Shown piece by piece: positions 6,878-10,263 of a stretch of DNA of 10,263 bases. Made by a program: the position numbers and the translations under genes. Source of the stretch: an uncultured Veillonellaceae bacterium (GTDB taxonomy: Bacteria > Bacillota > Negativicutes > Veillonellales > Megasphaeraceae); NCBI GenBank assembly GCA_900546795.1, contig UREG01000058.1, positions 1 through 10,263 of the forward strand, in the 5' to 3' direction. Position 1 is the first letter of the stretch; every line of letters starts with the position of its first letter. Below the pieces are notes generated by a model. It was not told where the DNA came from. It did no database searches and worked only from the letters and a program-made list of their open reading frames with translations.

Positions 6878-7930
6878 ATGTTGGAAAAAGAATATCTACG
6901 GGAACAGAGAAAGAAAATGGCATGGATCTGGGGACTTATCCTGGTAACTGCCGTGCTGGCTTATATATGTACGACGATCGGCATGAAGGCCGCGGCGCCG
7001 GGACAGACGATCATCGCGCTGCAAAAGGCCTGGAACGGTACGATTGACCAGGGGGCAGACGCGGCGGTGAATAAGATCATTTTGCTGTTGCGCATGCCTC
7101 GGGTGGTGCTGGCAATATTGGCCGGGATTGGTTTGTCTCTGGCCGGGGCGGTCATGCAGTCGGTAACGCGCAATTATCTGGTCAGCCCGTTTACGCTGGG
7201 GATTTCTTCTGCCGCCGCATTTGGCGCGTCGGTGTGCATTGTTTTTGGCAGCGGCGCTTTTTTTCAAAGCGATATCGGGATTGTAGCCAGCGCTTTCGTA
7301 TTTTCCTGCGGCTGCGGCTGTATTGTATACGGCGTTTCCAAGCAGGTGGGGATCAAGCCGGGCGCGATCGTTCTGGTCGGGATTGCCCTGAATTATTTAT
7401 TCAGCGCCATGACGGCGGCGATTGAGTTTTTTGCCAAAGAATATAAATTAGAAGCGGTGGTGCAGTGGTCGTTCGGCTCGCTGAACAAGGCGACTTGGGA
7501 GATCAACGGCTTGGCAGCCATTGTCGTATTAAGCTGTTTTGTTGTTCTTATGCGATATTGTTTAGCCTTAAATGCAATGGCCAGCAATGAAGATGAAATG
7601 GTAAAGAGTCTGGGGATTTATCCGGAACGACTGCGGACGATCAGCGGATTGCTGGCGGTATTGATGACGTCGGCGATCATTAGTTTTACCGGCGTTATCG
7701 GGTTTGTCGGGCTGATTGCGCCGCATATGGCGCGGTTCATTATCGGCTACGATCATCGGTATTACCTGCCGTTTGCTTCGGTACTGGGCGCACTTTTATT
7801 GCTGGTTTCCGATACGGCAGGCCGGTTTATTTTGTATCCGGTCCATATCCCCGTGGGGATCATCGTTTCCTTTTTAGGTGTTCCTTTGTTTATACACCTG
7901 ATTTTGTCGCGGGGAAAAAGATTTCAATAG
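6878..7930 (+). CDS. FecCD/BtuC-family ABC transporter permease
   Basis: Inner-membrane subunit expected to dimerise and form the channel of a chelate importer. The 350 residues match the family size (about 10 transmembrane helices). The first helix is at about 14-34. Family hallmarks are LRMPRV (71-76), LAGAVMQ (88-94), NYLVSPFTLGIS (99-110), SNEDEMVKSLG (236-246), the GFVGLIAPHMAR segment (275-286) that faces the ATPase, and HIPVGI near the C-terminus. Only one permease gene is present, which fits a homodimer as in BtuCD. The ATG at 6878 has only a weak AGG 7 nt upstream, so translation may be coupled to the preceding gene. The ligand cannot be read from the sequence. Confidence 0.94.
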   Translation: MLEKEYLREQRKKMAWIWGLILVTAVLAYICTTIGMKAAAPGQTIIALQKAWNGTIDQGADAAVNKIILLLRMPRVVLAILAGIGLSLAGAVMQSVTRNYLVSPFTLGISSAAAFGASVCIVFGSGAFFQSDIGIVASAFVFSCGCGCIVYGVSKQVGIKPGAIVLVGIALNYLFSAMTAAIEFFAKEYKLEAVVQWSFGSLNKATWEINGLAAIVVLSCFVVLMRYCLALNAMASNEDEMVKSLGIYPERLRTISGLLAVLMTSAIISFTGVIGFVGLIAPHMARFIIGYDHRYYLPFASVLGALLLLVSDTAGRFILYPVHIPVGIIVSFLGVPLFIHLILSRGKRFQ

Positions 7931-7974
7931 TACATGGAAATGCAGGTTGGAACGGTCTGTATTTTTCCGCATAT

Positions 7975-7980
7975 AGGAGG
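7975..7980 (+). promoter_or_regulatory. Ribosome binding site that sets the ATPase start
   Basis: A consensus AGGAGG lies 7 nt before the GTG at 7988, which begins MLQIEKLSFSY, the normal first strand of an ABC ATPase. The frame is open upstream to an ATG at 7934, but that one has no ribosome binding site and would add 18 residues unlike the family. Confidence 0.85.
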
Positions 7981-7987
7981 TATTACG

Positions 7988-8752
7988 GTGCTTCAAATAG
8001 AAAAACTATCCTTTTCGTATAGACGGGACCGCCGTATTTTAGACAACATTTCTTTATCCATACCGGAGGGGACGGTACTGGGGATTTTGGGGCCGAATGG
8101 AACGGGAAAGACGACGTTTATCAAATGTATCAATGGAATACTGACGCCGGAAGAAGGCCGCATATGCCTGAATGGAAAAGAATTGCAGGGAATGAAGCGG
8201 GAAGAGCTGGCCAGGATTATGGCATATGTGCCGCAGTATACGGGGAGTTTATTTCCCATGAACGTGATCGATACGGTAATGATGGGGCGGATCCCTCATG
8301 TGGGGCAGCGGTTTACGCTAAACGATAAAGAGATCGTTTTTTCGATTTTGCGGCAGATGGATCTGGAGCGGTTTGCTTTTCAAAACATTCAGGAAATGAG
8401 CGGCGGGGAACGGCAGTGCGTGTTTGTGGCAAGAGCGATGGCGCAGCAGCCGAAGATCATTATTCTGGACGAACCGACGAGCAGCCTGGATCTTCATAAC
8501 CAGCTCTTTATCCTTCATACCGTAACGGAACTGGCGCGTCAGCATGGCATCACCGTTATCATGACGATTCATGATTTAAATCTGGCGTCGTTATTCTGCA
8601 CCAAAATCCTGATGCTGAAACAGGCAAAGATATTTGCGTACGGCGATGCGGCGGAAACGCTGACGGAAGAAAATATCAATGAAATGTATCAAGTGCGAAC
8701 CAGGGTATCGATGGAAGACGGGTACAAATATATCCGGCTTTTAAAAGACTAG
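7988..8752 (+). CDS. ABC transporter ATP-binding protein (BtuD/FecE type)
   Basis: Cytoplasmic ATPase that powers the importer; 254 residues from the GTG at 7988, the usual size. All motifs are present: Walker A GPNGTGKTT (35-43), Q-loop Gln83 in YVPQ, signature MSGGERQ (137-143; Met in place of the common Leu), Walker B IIILDEP (157-163), D-loop SSLD (165-168) and the switch His195 in TIHDLNLA. The sequence between the Q-loop and the signature (TVMMGRIPHVG) is typical of the FecE/BtuD/FhuC subgroup. It follows the permease by 57 nt and precedes the nitrogenase-like gene by 28 nt, so all are probably on one transcript. It should be catalytically competent. Confidence 0.95.
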   Translation: MLQIEKLSFSYRRDRRILDNISLSIPEGTVLGILGPNGTGKTTFIKCINGILTPEEGRICLNGKELQGMKREELARIMAYVPQYTGSLFPMNVIDTVMMGRIPHVGQRFTLNDKEIVFSILRQMDLERFAFQNIQEMSGGERQCVFVARAMAQQPKIIILDEPTSSLDLHNQLFILHTVTELARQHGITVIMTIHDLNLASLFCTKILMLKQAKIFAYGDAAETLTEENINEMYQVRTRVSMEDGYKYIRLLKD

Positions 8753-8780
8753 AGGAAATCAAAAGACGGGAGTGCATAGC

Positions 8781-10263
8781 GTGAAGGAATATTATATGGA
8801 TCTGCTGCTGCTGGGGATCAAACCGTTTCATATGCTGCATTATCTGGGAGTCAATGGGAAGCTGTCCGGGAATCTGGCGGCTATTGATGAGATAAAGGGG
8901 GCAGTGCCCGTAGTATACGGCCCAAGAGGGTGCGGCTTTCATTACCGGTATGCGGCTCGTTCCCGCAATACGCCGTATTATGAATTGGAGTGTGCAGATT
9001 TTCGGGATAAGGACGTTATTTTTGGCGCGGAAAAAAAGCTGGTCACCCTTCTTAAACGGCTGGACGAAGAAAAACATCCGGAGATGATATTTGTGCTGCC
9101 GACCGTTGTTTCGGATATCGTGCAGGAAGACGTTGCCGGGATTTTGCGCCAGATACAGCCGGAAATAAAAGCGGTATTGATACCGGTGATTTCACAGGCC
9201 TTTTCCCATATGAACAAGAATAATACGCGGAAAAAGCTGAAAGAAAAAGCACGGCAGCAGGGAAGCCAGAAAAGTAATGAATCGGTGCTGTATGCCGGCT
9301 GCGGATATGTAGAAGTGATGGACGCGCTGGCAGAGACTGTCATGGAGCCGCAGGAACGGATAGCCAATGCAGTGAACGTGGAAACGTTCATCTGGGGATA
9401 TGGCGGCGCCGGACAGCTGCAGCGGGTGGAAGCGCTGCTGCGGCAAATGGGAATCCGAATCCATACCTATCTTCCGGCGGCGGATTTGGCAGGGCTGCGA
9501 AAAGCGCCGGCAGCGGCGCTCAATATTGTGCGCAGAAAAAAATGGGCGATAACGATGAAAGAGCGGTTCGGAACAGAATTTTTTCATGTGGCGGACATGG
9601 CGGAATGGCAGGGAATCCAGGGCCTGCAGGAGTTTTATCGGACGATTGGAACCAAATTAGGAATGGAAGCTCAGGTCGAAGCGGTATTGGCAACGGAAGT
9701 GGAACGGATACAGGAACGATACGGCGAGTTGAAAGCGGAATTTGCACCGCATTCCTTTGCATTGGTAACAAGAGTGTTTACGGGGCTGCCGGAAAAAATA
9801 GCGTTGTATCAAAAAGAATACGGACTGCGCATCACGTCTATCGTGGTTGTGCGGAACCGTAATTTCCAAGAAGAGCATGGTTTAGATGACCAAACGATGG
9901 AACAGCTGCATCAAAGAATCCTTGCGAGAATGGAAGAGGTCGGCTGTAAAGCTCCCTTGCTCGTGAATCCGGACGATACCGCGCTTCAAAAAGCGCTGCA
10001 GAGCTGCGACTATGCCATTTGCGATACGGAACTTGCAGTGCGGGATATCCCGATCCCCATACTGCCTTCCTTTATCAGCCATCCTGTATTTGACTTTGAC
10101 AGTTTTCTGGAAAATATGGAAGATATCGCAAGGAAGATGAAAAAGCCGGCAGGCGGCGGATCGCTGCTGTTAAAGGCCTGCGAATATGATGCGGATATGT
10201 ATCCGGTTCCTCTGGACGACCGGCATACGCGGGCTGCGCGGGATATGTATGTGACGATGTGGA
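8781..10263 (+). CDS. Nitrogenase component 1-like protein (Oxidored_nitro family), 3' end outside window
   Basis: Open from a GTG at 8781 with GGGAG 8 nt upstream; 494 codons lie in the window with no stop. By eye the order of landmarks follows NifD/NifK: VVYGPRGCGFHYR (Cys51, matching NifD Cys88/NifK Cys95), ECADFRDKDVIFGAEKKL (about 70-87), IFVLPTVVSDIVQEDV (103-118), VETFIWGYGGAGQ (200-212), ALNIVRRKK (about 246-254), and a C-terminal DYAICDTELAVRDIPIP segment. Such proteins reduce difficult bonds at an Fe-S cluster fed electrons by a NifH-like ATPase. Two of three P-cluster cysteines are missing here (Val/Asn near 24-25 and Val109-Val110). The FeMo-cofactor ligands also appear replaced (Cys275 by Arg252, His442 by Pro429), so it cannot be a standard nitrogenase subunit. 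It is the fifth gene of a cobalamin-regulated import operon; a partner subunit and a NifH-like protein would be expected just outside the window. Relatives with known tetrapyrrole substrates are BchN/BchB and CfbD. The function is unknown. Confidence 0.88.
   Translation, partial: MKEYYMDLLLLGIKPFHMLHYLGVNGKLSGNLAAIDEIKGAVPVVYGPRGCGFHYRYAARSRNTPYYELECADFRDKDVIFGAEKKLVTLLKRLDEEKHPEMIFVLPTVVSDIVQEDVAGILRQIQPEIKAVLIPVISQAFSHMNKNNTRKKLKEKARQQGSQKSNESVLYAGCGYVEVMDALAETVMEPQERIANAVNVETFIWGYGGAGQLQRVEALLRQMGIRIHTYLPAADLAGLRKAPAAALNIVRRKKWAITMKERFGTEFFHVADMAEWQGIQGLQEFYRTIGTKLGMEAQVEAVLATEVERIQERYGELKAEFAPHSFALVTRVFTGLPEKIALYQKEYGLRITSIVVVRNRNFQEEHGLDDQTMEQLHQRILARMEEVGCKAPLLVNPDDTALQKALQSCDYAICDTELAVRDIPIPILPSFISHPVFDFDSFLENMEDIARKMKKPAGGGSLLLKACEYDADMYPVPLDDRHTRAARDMYVTMW

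Noticed and set aside
7934..7987. Upstream ATG start for the ABC ATPase
   Set aside because: It adds 18 residues unlike the family and lacks a ribosome binding site; AGGAGG at 7975-7980 points to the GTG at 7988.
9542..9862. Open frame of 106 codons on the + strand inside the nitrogenase-like gene
   Set aside because: It lies in another frame of a longer gene with clear family motifs; the product is Gly/Arg-rich shadow sequence.
8781..10263. True nitrogenase (nifD or nifK)
   Set aside because: The FeMo-cofactor ligands and two P-cluster cysteines are missing by eye alignment, and no nif genes surround it.

Overview
The window reads as a chromosomal segment from a diderm Firmicute (Negativicutes; a Veillonellaceae or Selenomonas-type relative is my inference). 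It carries a TonB-dependent outer-membrane receptor with an N-terminal signal peptide and a C-terminal Phe. Alongside this it has Firmicutes-style ribosome binding sites (AAAGGAGG, AGGAGG), several GTG starts and tightly packed same-strand genes. All genes lie on the + strand. No tRNA, rRNA, CRISPR array, insertion sequence or phage gene was seen.

Layout. Positions 1-1431 are the end of a tryptophan operon: the C-terminal half of trpB, a full trpA, and an intrinsic terminator with a GCAA loop. Positions 1469-3097 encode a secreted UshA-type 5'-nucleotidase/metallophosphatase that may have its own short-leader promoter. Positions 3094-3544 are a long regulatory region. It holds a promoter whose -35 box overlaps the nucleotidase stop codon, two near-identical 12-bp palindromes spaced 20 bp apart, a cobalamin riboswitch aptamer, and an expression platform ending in a strong terminator. 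From 3545 to the end of the window there is one apparent operon: TonB-dependent receptor, lipoprotein substrate-binding protein, FecCD/BtuC-type permease, BtuD/FecE-type ATPase, and a nitrogenase component 1-like protein that runs off the end.

How it fits together. The receptor and the three ABC components form a complete route from outside the cell to the cytoplasm for a large chelate, with only the TonB-ExbBD energy source missing from the window. Control by a cobalamin riboswitch points to a corrinoid as cargo, although the receptor also resembles siderophore receptors. The unexpected part is the nitrogenase-like protein coded 28 nt after the ATPase. By eye it has the fold landmarks of NifD/NifK-type proteins but lacks the FeMo-cofactor ligands and two of the three P-cluster cysteines, so it is not a nitrogenase. 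Its characterised relatives outside nitrogen fixation include the tetrapyrrole reductases BchNB/ChlNB and CfbD. A cobalamin-repressed import operon carrying such an enzyme suggests ATP-driven reductive processing of an imported corrinoid or other tetrapyrrole or metallophore, or else a B12-independent substitute enzyme. This is the most interesting observation in the window and it remains a hypothesis.
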